From assembly GCF_028747205.1 (NCBI RefSeq), contig NZ_CP112880.1:6979501-7043500 (forward strand): 64,000 nucleotides of DNA, given 5' to 3'. The notes under the pieces were generated by a model that was not told the origin of the DNA, made no database searches, and saw only the letters and a program-made list of their open reading frames with translations. The position numbers and the translations under genes were made by a program. This stretch comes from Streptomyces sp. CA-278952. Its GTDB lineage: Bacteria > Actinomycetota > Actinomycetes > Streptomycetales > Streptomycetaceae. This document shows, piece after piece, positions 45,701-53,416 of the stretch (position 1 is its first letter; each line of letters starts with the position of its first letter).

Positions 45701-47479
45701 GGGGACGACGCCCGCCGCACCGCCCGCGCCCTCCGGGCCGAGCGCGCCGAGATCGCCGGCGTCCCCGAAGTCCTCCCCGAGGAGGACGCGTCGAAGGCCC
45801 GCACCGCCCTGCCCACCCTGCGTGAGGCCTACCGGGCCGCTTCCCAGCTGTACGAGAAGGTCGGCGTCGGCGCCGACCTGCGCGCCGAACAGGCCCGCGC
45901 CGAGAGCGACGAGAGCGCCGCCCTGGCCGAGCTGGACCGCCTCACCAACAAGGTCCGCACCCGCGCCGCCCAGTTCCTGGAAGGGACCGACGGGGCCGAC
46001 GGGCCGTCCCGCCAGGCCGCCACCGCCCGCGCGGAAGCACACGTCCAGCTCCTGGAGACCCGCGCCTCCACCGCCAGCGAGCACCTGGGACGGCTGCGCG
46101 GCGAGGCCGAACGGCTCGCCCCCGGCGACGAACGCCCCCACCACACCGAGCTGCCGGACGACCTGGTCCCGGCCGACGCCGAAGGGGCCCAGGCCCTCCT
46201 GCGTACCGCCAACGGCGAACTGGCCGAAGCCACCGCCACCCTGGACACCGCCCGCGCCGCCCACAGCGAGCTGCTGCACGCCCACCGCACCGCCGAGGAC
46301 TCCGTAGGCGGCTTCGACGAGACGGCGGCCCTGCTGCGGGACCTCCTGCGCGACCACGGCACGGAGGACGGGTCCGAGCACCCCGACCCCTACCCCGGCA
46401 CGCTGGAGGAGGCCCGGCAGTCCGCCGCAGAGTCCCGCCGCTCCCTGCGCGGCTGCAACACCGACCTCTCGGCGGCCGAGAGCGCGGTCCGGGAAGCGAG
46501 CGACGTCCTCGTCCGGCACGCCAACTCCACCCGGTACGAACAGGTCCGCACCCCGGCCCGCCAGCAGATCCGCGAGCTGCCCGCCTCCGCACTGCCCGAG
46601 CACGCCCAGAGGTGGGCCGACGCCTTCGCCCCCCGGCTCCGCGTCCTCACCGACGAACTGATCCAGCTGGAACGCAACCGCGACTCGATCGTCGACCGGC
46701 TGCGCGGTCTGGTCGACTCCGCGCTCACCACCCTGCGCTCCGCCCAGCGGCTCTCCCAGCTCCCCGAAGGTCTGGGGGAGTGGTCGGGGCAGGAATTCCT
46801 CCGGATCCGCTTCGAGGAACCCGACCAGGCCACCCTCACCGAACGCCTCGGCGAGGTTGTCGACGAGGCCACCCACGCCGCCCTCAAGAAGAATTCCGAC
46901 CTGCGCCGGGACGGTATGTCCCTGCTGCTGAGGGGCGTCGAGGCGGCGCTGCGGCCCAAGGGCATCGCGGTGGAGATCCTCAAGCCGGACGCCGTGCTGC
47001 GCGCCGAGCGCGTCCCCGTCGGGCAGATGGGCGACGTCTTCTCCGGCGGGCAGTTGCTCACCGCCGCCATCGCCCTCTACTGCACGATGGCGGCGCTGCG
47101 CAGCAACGACCGGGGCCGCGACCGCCACCGTCACGCGGGCACCCTGTTCCTCGACAATCCGATCGGCCGCGCCAACGCCACGTACCTGCTGGAGCTCCAG
47201 CGGGCGGTGTCGGACGCGCTGGGCGTGCAACTGCTCTACACGACCGGCCTGTTCGACACGACCGCGCTCGCCGAGTTCCCCCTCGTCATCCGGCTGCGCA
47301 ACGACGCGGACCTGAGGGCGGGGCTCAAGTACATCAGCGTGGAGGAGCATCTGCGTCCCGGTCTGCCGCAGCAGGACCCGGACGGAGAGACGGTCCACGG
47401 CGAGATCACGGCGACCCGCATGTTCAGGAAGAACGAGCAGACGGCCGCCGAGACCCCGCCACCACGGCCCGGCTCCTGA
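42707..47479 (+). CDS. SMC-like (MukB/MksB/JetC-type) ATPase
   Basis: A 1590-residue ATPase, the largest gene here. N-terminal head: MYELSRVRLYSIGPAGARYA, then the P-loop ENGGGKSVLLKL (64-75), preceded by Leu rather than the usual first Gly. Long Ala/Glu/Arg-rich coiled coils span about 280-620 and 850-1390. The central region (about 710-810, EYLGEHGIPALPGWRYLAQA, VDGVVITDPD) fits a hinge. The C-terminal head has the ABC signature FSGGQL (1445-1450) and a Walker B strand TLFLDNP (1479-1485) where Asn stands in place of the catalytic Glu. Third protein gene of the kleisin/KITE operon; probable DNA-loop-extruding or DNA-tethering complex (inferred). Confidence 0.85.
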   Translation: MYELSRVRLYSIGPAGARYADTVLDLRGVGAPVPSPAPAQAEFFEDEPVGPPRRPAPAGVLFLENGGGKSVLLKLIFSVMLPGHRNTLGGASSGVLRKFLLADDCGHVALEWQHTLTGECVVVGKVSEWRGRQVSGDPRKFAEAWYSFRPGPGLTLDSLPVAESSAVGRPAEGVSGARGRRRTMKGFRDALMDAGKFYAHLDVHWEEIHDRWNEHLGDLGLDPELFRYQREMNSDEGEAAGLFAVKKDSDFTDLLLRAVTDTRDTDGLADLVSGFGNKLGRRAELTAERDFTAGSVDLLNRIVEATDTRARARDIHAGAERRSRTLARRLTARAAEERGRTAELAERVTAAAHTVTEAESTRGSRSLIAAELAYRHASLALTAAEKSAAAGRKELVEARTLHAAWQAAEAVLRHRAAADRSARVAVAIREAERDAAPALAARSAAATDLVRALHRAAEEGERVANDEEERSDTLQATGERAHRDATVAATEAQRARSEAGHLRQRLAEVGQETAEAVRAGWLDDTAPDADPARAALAASDAEQSAVAAWDAARDAARAAADNAREAAVAESRADLTAARAADGARAAEQSYEDELRAAESIAADPRLGDLLGLPSGTGVPHPRKEAVDEPSGPDRGSGARPGPGADDGTAASAEPAADRAVALADQPAATQQPLTAEEFDRSADELRDLLDQSVAAAERRLFDLRTAAADDARILGALGEGGLLPPGPDVLATVEYLGEHGIPALPGWRYLAQAVDPADHAAVLAARPELVDGVVITDPDAHTRAREVLGGAALLPRSAVAVGTAAALLAPVPAPGTGSDAQHDGVFLVPPNPAMHDEHAADEERHALRSRAAARDEDIRTLAARLSGDRALAARIGSWRADCPPGMLTELAEAAAGARTAAESAEAVLAEARTARAEADEAAADTARVRDERQEAAQRARRAADALAGLAHRLRERAGWQVRLRELVDEAAESEARAAVCLDLARAADEDRRAAQRAGDDARRTARALRAERAEIAGVPEVLPEEDASKARTALPTLREAYRAASQLYEKVGVGADLRAEQARAESDESAALAELDRLTNKVRTRAAQFLEGTDGADGPSRQAATARAEAHVQLLETRASTASEHLGRLRGEAERLAPGDERPHHTELPDDLVPADAEGAQALLRTANGELAEATATLDTARAAHSELLHAHRTAEDSVGGFDETAALLRDLLRDHGTEDGSEHPDPYPGTLEEARQSAAESRRSLRGCNTDLSAAESAVREASDVLVRHANSTRYEQVRTPARQQIRELPASALPEHAQRWADAFAPRLRVLTDELIQLERNRDSIVDRLRGLVDSALTTLRSAQRLSQLPEGLGEWSGQEFLRIRFEEPDQATLTERLGEVVDEATHAALKKNSDLRRDGMSLLLRGVEAALRPKGIAVEILKPDAVLRAERVPVGQMGDVFSGGQLLTAAIALYCTMAALRSNDRGRDRHRHAGTLFLDNPIGRANATYLLELQRAVSDALGVQLLYTTGLFDTTALAEFPLVIRLRNDADLRAGLKYISVEEHLRPGLPQQDPDGETVHGEITATRMFRKNEQTAAETPPPRPGS

Positions 47480-47520
47480 GGGGATTGGACTGTCCCGCCG
47501 GCGATGACGCTCCGCGATAA

Positions 47521-47654
47521 GGCCCGCGGATCACGCTCGCGGATCAGGCCTGCGGACCTGCCTGCGGGCCACGCCTGCGGATCTGCCTGCGGGCCACGCC
47601 CGCGGATCAGGCCCGCGGACCACGCCTACGGACCACCCCCGCGCATCACGCCCG
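47521..47654. repeat. Tandem repeat of 12-13 bases, about ten copies
   Basis: Units of the form GCCCGCGGATCAC/GCCTGCGGACCT follow each other without spacers, with C/T and A/G wobble between copies. The tract fills the space between the SMC-like gene and the convergent membrane-protein gene, and overlaps the latter's stop codon. Confidence 0.85.
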
Positions 47655-48116
47655 GGAGAGGTCTCCGGTCTTCCGGCGGCCGTCTATGCCACCGCCTGTG
47701 CCGTCCCGCTCGGCCGCCCGCTCGGCCCGGCGGGACCGCCGCCGCTCACGACGTATCTGCCGGGCCGAACTGCTCGGCGCCGACACCACGCCGTTGCGCT
47801 GGATCCACACCTGCCGCGTCACCCAGACATCGAGCACCGCCCAGGTGGCGACCACCGTGCTGGCCACACTGCTGAGGACCATCGGGAAGGCCAGCCAGGA
47901 GCCGGTCAAGGTGCTCAGAAAGGCGACCATCGCCTGGATGATCGTCAGCGACATGATGAGCACGGCGCGCACGGCGGCCGTCCGCACCGCGTCGGGCATC
48001 CGCCGCTTCGACGCCGGCTCCTCCACCCACAACTGCCGCGGCACCCGTGCCCCGTCCGCGGCTTCCCTGTCCGCGGCCGCCGGTGCTCCGGCGCTCCCGC
48101 GTTCCTGCGTGCTCAA
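47646..48116 (-). CDS. Small membrane protein with basic C-terminus
   Basis: A 156-residue protein. After about 45 polar residues come two to three hydrophobic segments (AVLIMSLTIIQAMVAFLSTL; WLAFPMVLSSVASTVVATWA), then VLDVWVTRQVWIQRNGVVS and a strongly basic tail (RQIRRERRRSRRAER). The reading starts with TTG at 48116, since no ATG/GTG fits, with AAGG ahead. Function unknown; the basic tail could bind nucleic acid or acidic lipids. Convergent with the SMC-like gene across the repeat tract. Confidence 0.7.
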   Translation of the reverse strand: MSTQERGSAGAPAAADREAADGARVPRQLWVEEPASKRRMPDAVRTAAVRAVLIMSLTIIQAMVAFLSTLTGSWLAFPMVLSSVASTVVATWAVLDVWVTRQVWIQRNGVVSAPSSSARQIRRERRRSRRAERAAERDGTGGGIDGRRKTGDLSRA

Positions 48117-48622
48117 GGACCTTCAACTCCCCACCACTGTCCGACTTCAGGGTGGCTGCCCGGCTTGCGCCGGTTCTACGCGGGCGGAACACGTCCGCCC
48201 TGCCGCGCACGACCCCACCGTGCGTCTACCCCGTACATATGGACGAACCACCCGTCCCGAAGATTCCCCTGGAAAACGCCCGCAGGGCACAGAAGGGCAC
48301 GGAGCGAAGAATTCCAGCCAACTGATACGTGCCGGTACCGACAGGTCCGGTCGGTATCCTCTGTCGCTTTCGCGAATTTCATCTCCGGGAATACCGGGAC
48401 AACTCATGATCAAGTCCAGGGTGGACGGCTGAAAATCATCCGGACGTGTCTTCGAGTTGTCTCTGTGTCGGTAGTAGGCTCGCGCCGTTTATTGACGCAG
48501 GACGGACCTCGCCCGCGTCCGCCCGATGCGCGCCGGTGTACGCACGGTGCGCGGCGGGGCAGGGCCGAGGGACGACCGGGAGAAGAACACCCCCGCGGTG
48601 CGGGGCCGATCTGGGGGAGGCC
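48117..48622. other. 506-base divergent control region of cvnA and the membrane protein
   Basis: No protein gene seen. It contains a TACCGAC-7-GTCGGTA palindrome (48336-48356), an AT-richer patch near 48360-48440, and a possible -10 TAGGCT (48475-48480) for cvnA with only a weak -35. The conserved ribosome site GGGGGAGG precedes the cvnA ATG. Confidence 0.5.
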
Positions 48623-51600
48623 ATGCGCTTTCGCGGGAAGTCGATCCGCAGGAAGATCGTGGCGTTGCTGCTGGTGCCGCTCGTCTCCCTCACAGGCCTC
48701 TGGGTCTTCGCGACCTACATCACCGGCCGTCAGGCCGACGAGCTGATGAGCGCCGGATCCATCGTGGAGAAGGTCGGCCACCCGCTGGAGGACGCCGTCC
48801 GAGCCGTCCAGGACGAGCGACGGCAGACACTGGTCTTCCTCGCCGATCCCCGGGCCTCCGACGCGCTCCCCGTCCTCATGGGCCAGCGTGCCGCCACCGA
48901 CCGCATTGTGGGCGAGGTCAGGGAGAACGCCCGGGAGCAGGACGTCCAGGAGGCGCTGACCGCCTCCGACGCGAGCCGCCTGGACGCGATCCTCAGCGCC
49001 GTCGACGGACTGGACGCCCTGCGCGAATCGGTCGAGAAGCGCACCATCAGCCGTGCCAGGGCGCTGGACTTCTACAACGGCCTGGTCGACCCGTCGTACC
49101 GCTTCCTCAACGGACTCCACACTCTGGAGAACGTGTCGATGGACCAGCAGATGCGGGCCTTGGTCGGAGTCTCCCGGGCCCGGGAGATGCTCTCCCGCGA
49201 GGACGCGCTGATCGCCTCGGGCCTCATCGCGGGCCGCTTCACCACCTCCGAACTGCGCCAGATATCCGGCCTCGTGGCCCAGCGCGAGCTGCTCTACGAG
49301 GTCAGCCTGGACAACCTGCCCGCAGCCGAGCGCCGCCGCGTCGAGCAGTTCTGGGGCAGCCCCGACACCGAACCGCTGCGCACCGCCGAGGACGCCCTGA
49401 TCGACGCAGGTCCGACGGAACGTCCCGGCGCCGTCGACGCCGACCGCTGGGAGAAATCGGCCGTCACCGTCCTCGACCGGCTGGCGGGCGACGCCAAGGA
49501 GATGGGCAACCGTTTCCAGGACCGCGCCGAACCGGCCGCCTACCGGGTCCTCGCCCAGGCCGGGATCGCCGGAGTCCTCGGCTTCCTGGCCCTGATCGTC
49601 TCGGTCTTCGTCTCCGTACGTATCGGCCGTGAACTCGTCCGCGACCTCTCCCGCCTGCGCAAGGACGCCCACGAGGTCTCCGGTGTCCGGCTGCCCAGCG
49701 TCATGCGCAGGCTGGCCTCGGGCGAGCAGGTGGACGTCGAGACCGAGGCCCCGCACCTCAGTTACGAACCCGACGAGATCGGCCAGGTCGGACAGGCGCT
49801 CAACACCCTTCAGCGGGCCGCCGTCGAGGCCGCCGTCAAACAGGCGGACATGCGGCGCGGCGTCTCCGAGGTCTTCGTCAACCTCGCCCGCCGCAACCAG
49901 GTCCTCCTGCACCGCCAGCTCACGCTCCTGGACGCGATGGAGCGCCGTACCGAGAACGGCGACGAGCTGGCCGACCTGTTCCGCCTCGACCACCTCACCA
50001 CCCGCATGCGCCGCCACGCCGAGGGCCTCGTGATCCTCTCCGGCGCCGCCCCCTCCCGCCAGTGGCGCAAGCCCATCCAGCTGATGGACGTCGTGCGGGC
50101 GGCCGTCGCCGAGGTCGAGGACTACGAACGCATCGAGGTCCGGCGCCTCGCCCGGATCGGCGTGGGCGGCCCCGCCGTGGCCGACCTCACCCACCTGATC
50201 GCCGAACTCCTGGAGAACGCCACCGTCTTCTCACCCCCGCACACCGCGGTCCAGGTGCACGGTGAACGCGTCTCCAACGGCTTCACGCTCGAAATCCACG
50301 ACCGGGGCCTCGGCATGGCGCCCGAGATCCTCCTCGACGCCAACCTGAGGCTCGCCGAGACCCCCGACTTCGAACTCTCCGACACCGACCGGCTGGGCCT
50401 GTTCGTCGTCAGCCGGCTCGCCCAGCGGCAGAACGTCCGCGTCTCCCTGCAGAAGTCGCCGTACGGAGGCACCACCGCGGTCGTGTTCATCCCCGCGGCG
50501 CTGCTCACCGACGCCCCCGACACCCACGGCACCGGGTTCCGCCTCGACCGCCGGGCCGAGCGGGCGATCGGCAGCGGCCGGAGCTCCGACGCGGCCCCGG
50601 GCGCGCGGAGCGCGGCCCCGGGCGCGGAGCGCCGCGTCAACGGCAGGTCCCCGGCCCTGTCTCCCGTGCCCACCGGGCTCACCGCACCGGGCGTCCTGGA
50701 CGGGCCGGTCGAGCTGGAGCCGCCGGTCGGCCCGCTGGACCTCACCGGCGACCCGCTGGACCGATCGCCGGATCCCGCACTGGACCCGGCCCTCGGCCCG
50801 GTCCTGGACGGCGTGTCCGACCTGGAGGACACCGAGAGCGAGCGAGGCGGCATCTTCCGCGCCCGTGACCTGCGCCGCGAGGGCGACCGCGAGCCCCACC
50901 GCGAAGAGCCCGGCTCCATGCGCCGGGCCACCGACCGGGACCAGCACCAGCAGGCCCGCGACCACGGCGACGAGCCCTCGGCGCAGGTGCGCCCGATGCG
51001 CCCCGCGGGGCCCGTCCCGCTGCCGCGCCGTACCCCGCCGACGCTGGTCACCGACCGGGGCCGCCGGGTCGACGATCAGGGCGACGACCCGGGCGAGACC
51101 CCCGCGAAGACCACCGGCCCGGTCCCGCACACCGCCGACCGCGAGCCCGAGGCGGCCGGCAGGTCCCGGACCACCGACGCGCCCTGGACCGTACGAGCAG
51201 CTGTACACCGTGGGACAGAGACGCACCGTGGGACAGAGACGCACCGGGCGGAAGAGACGTCCCACGCGACGGAGCCGTCCCGTGCGAAAGAGACGCCCCG
51301 TGCCCAGGTGTCGTTCCGTGCCAAGGAGCCGTCCCGTGCGACAGAGGCATCCCGCGCCACGGAAGCACCGCGCGTCACGGAGCCGTCCCCGGCCCCCGGG
51401 GCACGGCACGACAGGAATCCGGCGCCGGCCGGACCACCCGCGCCCGACACCGTGGGCGGACTGCCCCGGCGGGTCCGGCAGGCCAGCCTCGCCCGCCAGC
51501 TCCGCGAGGAATCCGCGGACCGGACTCCGCAGCGGGCGCCCGTGGACACGTTCGACGACGGCGAGCGCGACGCGGACGAGGTACGCGACCGCATGGCCTC

Positions 51601-51778
51601 CCTCCAGCGGGGCTGGCAGCGCGGCCGTCGGCAGAACGCCGCCGAATCCACGGCGAACACCGATCCCACCGATCCCACCGCGAACACCGAGCACACCGCA
51701 TCCATCGCGAACACCGAAGACACCGGCGGCCCCGGTGGCACAGCACCAGGAACCACTCCGGGAGGGGACGGTCGATGA
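48623..51778 (+). CDS. cvnA: Conservon sensor histidine kinase-like protein CvnA
   Basis: A 1051-residue membrane protein. Two helices (about 11-32 and 310-333) enclose an extracellular NIT sensory domain; a HAMP segment follows (about 333-395), then a DHp-like helix (LFRLDHLTTRMRRHAEGLVI, about 452-471) and a HATPase_c domain with N-box HLIAELLENATVFSPP (about 523-538) and DRGLGMAP (about 561). The classical phospho-His is not obvious, as usual in Cvn kinases. The last 400 residues are low-complexity, with ten 6-residue repeats at 51206-51385. First gene of cvnABCD, joined to cvnB by an ATGA overlap. Confidence 0.9.
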   Translation: MRFRGKSIRRKIVALLLVPLVSLTGLWVFATYITGRQADELMSAGSIVEKVGHPLEDAVRAVQDERRQTLVFLADPRASDALPVLMGQRAATDRIVGEVRENAREQDVQEALTASDASRLDAILSAVDGLDALRESVEKRTISRARALDFYNGLVDPSYRFLNGLHTLENVSMDQQMRALVGVSRAREMLSREDALIASGLIAGRFTTSELRQISGLVAQRELLYEVSLDNLPAAERRRVEQFWGSPDTEPLRTAEDALIDAGPTERPGAVDADRWEKSAVTVLDRLAGDAKEMGNRFQDRAEPAAYRVLAQAGIAGVLGFLALIVSVFVSVRIGRELVRDLSRLRKDAHEVSGVRLPSVMRRLASGEQVDVETEAPHLSYEPDEIGQVGQALNTLQRAAVEAAVKQADMRRGVSEVFVNLARRNQVLLHRQLTLLDAMERRTENGDELADLFRLDHLTTRMRRHAEGLVILSGAAPSRQWRKPIQLMDVVRAAVAEVEDYERIEVRRLARIGVGGPAVADLTHLIAELLENATVFSPPHTAVQVHGERVSNGFTLEIHDRGLGMAPEILLDANLRLAETPDFELSDTDRLGLFVVSRLAQRQNVRVSLQKSPYGGTTAVVFIPAALLTDAPDTHGTGFRLDRRAERAIGSGRSSDAAPGARSAAPGAERRVNGRSPALSPVPTGLTAPGVLDGPVELEPPVGPLDLTGDPLDRSPDPALDPALGPVLDGVSDLEDTESERGGIFRARDLRREGDREPHREEPGSMRRATDRDQHQQARDHGDEPSAQVRPMRPAGPVPLPRRTPPTLVTDRGRRVDDQGDDPGETPAKTTGPVPHTADREPEAAGRSRTTDAPWTVRAAVHRGTETHRGTETHRAEETSHATEPSRAKETPRAQVSFRAKEPSRATEASRATEAPRVTEPSPAPGARHDRNPAPAGPPAPDTVGGLPRRVRQASLARQLREESADRTPQRAPVDTFDDGERDADEVRDRMASLQRGWQRGRRQNAAESTANTDPTDPTANTEHTASIANTEDTGGPGGTAPGTTPGGDGR
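51206..51385 (+). repeat. Ten 18-base repeats in the cvnA tail
   Basis: In-frame hexapeptide repeats HRGTET, HRGTET, HRAEET, SHATEP, SRAKET, PRAQVS, FRAKEP, SRATEA, SRATEA, PRVTEP. The first two DNA units (CACCGTGGGACAGAGACG) are identical, indicating recent slippage. GC content is locally lower than in the flanks. Confidence 0.9.
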
Positions 51779-52218
51779 CCGCACCGAACGCCGCAGCACA
51801 CAACCCCGCCCGCCAGGGCTCGGGCGAACTGAACTGGCTGCTCGACGAACTCGTCCAGCGCGTCGCGAGCATCCACAAGGCGCTGGTGCTCTCCAGCGAC
51901 GGACTCGCCACCGGGGCGTCGGGCGACCTGACCCGTGAGGACAGCGAGCATCTCGCCGCCGTCGCCTCCGGGTTCCACAGCCTCGCCAAGGGAGTGGGCC
52001 ACCACTTCGACGCGGGCCGGGTCCGCCAGACCGTCGTCGAACTGGACGAGGCCTTCCTCTTCGTGACGGCCGCCGGCGACGGGAGCTGTCTCGCCGTCCT
52101 GGCGGACGCCGACTCCGACGTGGGCCAGGTCGCGTACGAGATGACACTGATGGTCAAGCGCGTGGGGGCCCATCTGGCCAACGCCCCACGGACGACCGGT
52201 CTGCCCGCCGGAGGGTGA
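51775..52218 (+). CDS. cvnB: Roadblock/LC7 protein CvnB
   Basis: A 147-residue roadblock/LC7 domain protein: LNWLLDELVQRVASIHKALV, SSDGLATGASGDLTREDSEH, and GRVRQTVVELDEAFLFVTAA match the family. In conservons CvnB forms a membrane-associated complex with CvnC and CvnD and may act as GTPase regulator. ATG at 51775 overlaps cvnA; its stop overlaps the GTG of cvnC. Confidence 0.93.
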   Translation: MTAPNAAAHNPARQGSGELNWLLDELVQRVASIHKALVLSSDGLATGASGDLTREDSEHLAAVASGFHSLAKGVGHHFDAGRVRQTVVELDEAFLFVTAAGDGSCLAVLADADSDVGQVAYEMTLMVKRVGAHLANAPRTTGLPAGG

Positions 52219-52667
52219 GGGTGGCGGGCATGAGCGCCGAATCCCCCCGGGGCACCGGCCCCGGATCCACGGACGGGGCCGTCGACCCCCAGGTCTCGCG
52301 GTGGTACGACGCGGAGGCGGGACCGGTGGTCCGCCCGTACGCGATGACCCGCGGGCGCACCAGCAGCGCCTCCCGTCACCGCCTCGACCTGATCGCGCTC
52401 GTTGTGCCGGAACCGGCCGCCGACGATCCCGGCCGGGACGAGACGCTCGCCCCCGAACATGTGGCGATCGTCGAACTCTGCAGCGACATGCCTCAGTCGA
52501 TCGCCGAGCTCGCCGCCGAACTCGACCTTCCCGTAGGGGTGGTACGGGTCCTGGTCGGCGACCTCGTCGAGGACGAGCTGGTGCATGTCACCCGACCCGT
52601 TCCACCGGCCGAGCTGCCGGACGTGAACATTCTTCGCGAGGTTATCAATGGCCTTCGGGCGCTCTAG
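52215..52667 (+). CDS. cvnC: DUF742 protein CvnC
   Basis: A 150-residue DUF742 protein; VSRWYDAEAGPVVRPYAMTR with GRTS is the family start motif (about 29-52) and the C-terminal HVAIVELCSDMPQSIAELAA to VRVLVGDLVEDELV is a winged-helix-like domain. GTG at 52215 overlaps cvnB by GTGA; ATG at 52230 is an alternative. The 3' end overlaps cvnD by 20 bases. Confidence 0.92.
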   Translation: MRVAGMSAESPRGTGPGSTDGAVDPQVSRWYDAEAGPVVRPYAMTRGRTSSASRHRLDLIALVVPEPAADDPGRDETLAPEHVAIVELCSDMPQSIAELAAELDLPVGVVRVLVGDLVEDELVHVTRPVPPAELPDVNILREVINGLRAL

Positions 52668-53256
52668 CCGCCGCAAACAGCGGCACGTCGAGCCCGTCAC
52701 CCTGAAGATCCTGGTGGCGGGAGGGTTCGGCGTCGGCAAGACGACTGCGGTCGGCTCGGTCAGTGAGATCAGGCCGCTGCGCACCGAGGAACGCCTCAGC
52801 GAGGCGGGCCGCCCGGTGGACGATCTGGCGGGGGTCGAGTCCAAGACCACCACCACGGTCGCGATGGACTTCGGCCGGATCACGCTGCGGGAGGACCTGG
52901 TCCTCTACCTGTTCGGCACGCCGGGCCAGGACCGCTTCTGGTTCCTGTGGGACGAACTGGCCCAGGGCTCCCTGGGCGCGGTCGTCCTCGCCGATACCCG
53001 GCGCCTCGAGGACTGCTTCGCCGCGGTCGACTACTTCGAGCGCAGGCGGATCCCGTTCACGGTCGCGGTCAACACCTTCGAGGGCGCGGAGCGGTTCCCG
53101 ACGGAGACCGTGCAGGCCGCCCTCGACCTCGACCCCGAGGTCCCGGTGCTCGTCTGCGACGCGCGCGACCGGTCCTCCGTCCGCGACGTTCTGGTCGCGG
53201 TCGTGGAGCACGCCCTGGAGCGCGCGGCACGGGCCCGCGAACCCGTCGCCACCTGA
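52648..53256 (+). CDS. cvnD: Ras-like GTP-binding protein CvnD
   Basis: A 202-residue small GTPase: P-loop GGFGVGKTT (about 25-33), TTTTVAMDFGRI as switch region, GTPGQDRFWFLWDEL in place of DxxG, and NTFEGAERFP for the base-specificity NKxD (so that motif is altered, as in other CvnD). Last gene of the conservon; signals with CvnA-C at the membrane to control development or antibiotic production in characterised cases. Confidence 0.93.
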   Translation: MAFGRSSRRKQRHVEPVTLKILVAGGFGVGKTTAVGSVSEIRPLRTEERLSEAGRPVDDLAGVESKTTTTVAMDFGRITLREDLVLYLFGTPGQDRFWFLWDELAQGSLGAVVLADTRRLEDCFAAVDYFERRRIPFTVAVNTFEGAERFPTETVQAALDLDPEVPVLVCDARDRSSVRDVLVAVVEHALERAARAREPVAT

Positions 53257-53291
53257 GCCGGGGGATGCCCTGGCGCGCCCCGGTACGCGTA

Positions 53292-53325
53292 CGGCCCGTA
53301 CCCCCGCCGACAGGGGTACGGGCCG
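53292..53325. terminator. Hairpin after cvnD
   Basis: CGGCCCGTACCCC and GGGGTACGGGCCG are perfect 13-base arms around an 8-base loop, 35 bases past the cvnD stop and ahead of the convergent thiolase gene. Confidence 0.85.
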
Positions 53326-53416
53326 CACGTCGTCCGGCGGACCGGGCCCCGAGTGTTCTGCGGCGGTGACGCCCAGTCAAGTAAAGGGCGGGGAAAACAT
53401 GGTGGGGGCGGCCCGC

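Noticed and set aside
41198..47398. A minus-strand open frame of more than 2,000 codons opposite the SMC-like gene
   Set aside because: Gly/Val/Leu-rich composition without any motif; it mirrors the third-position GC bias of the real plus-strand gene, a common artefact in Streptomyces.
39985..47479. Calling the operon a Wadjet defence system
   Set aside because: The JetD/MksG TOPRIM nuclease is missing on both sides, and the SMC-like N-terminus does not resemble the TIGR02680 type. The condensin-like description is safer.
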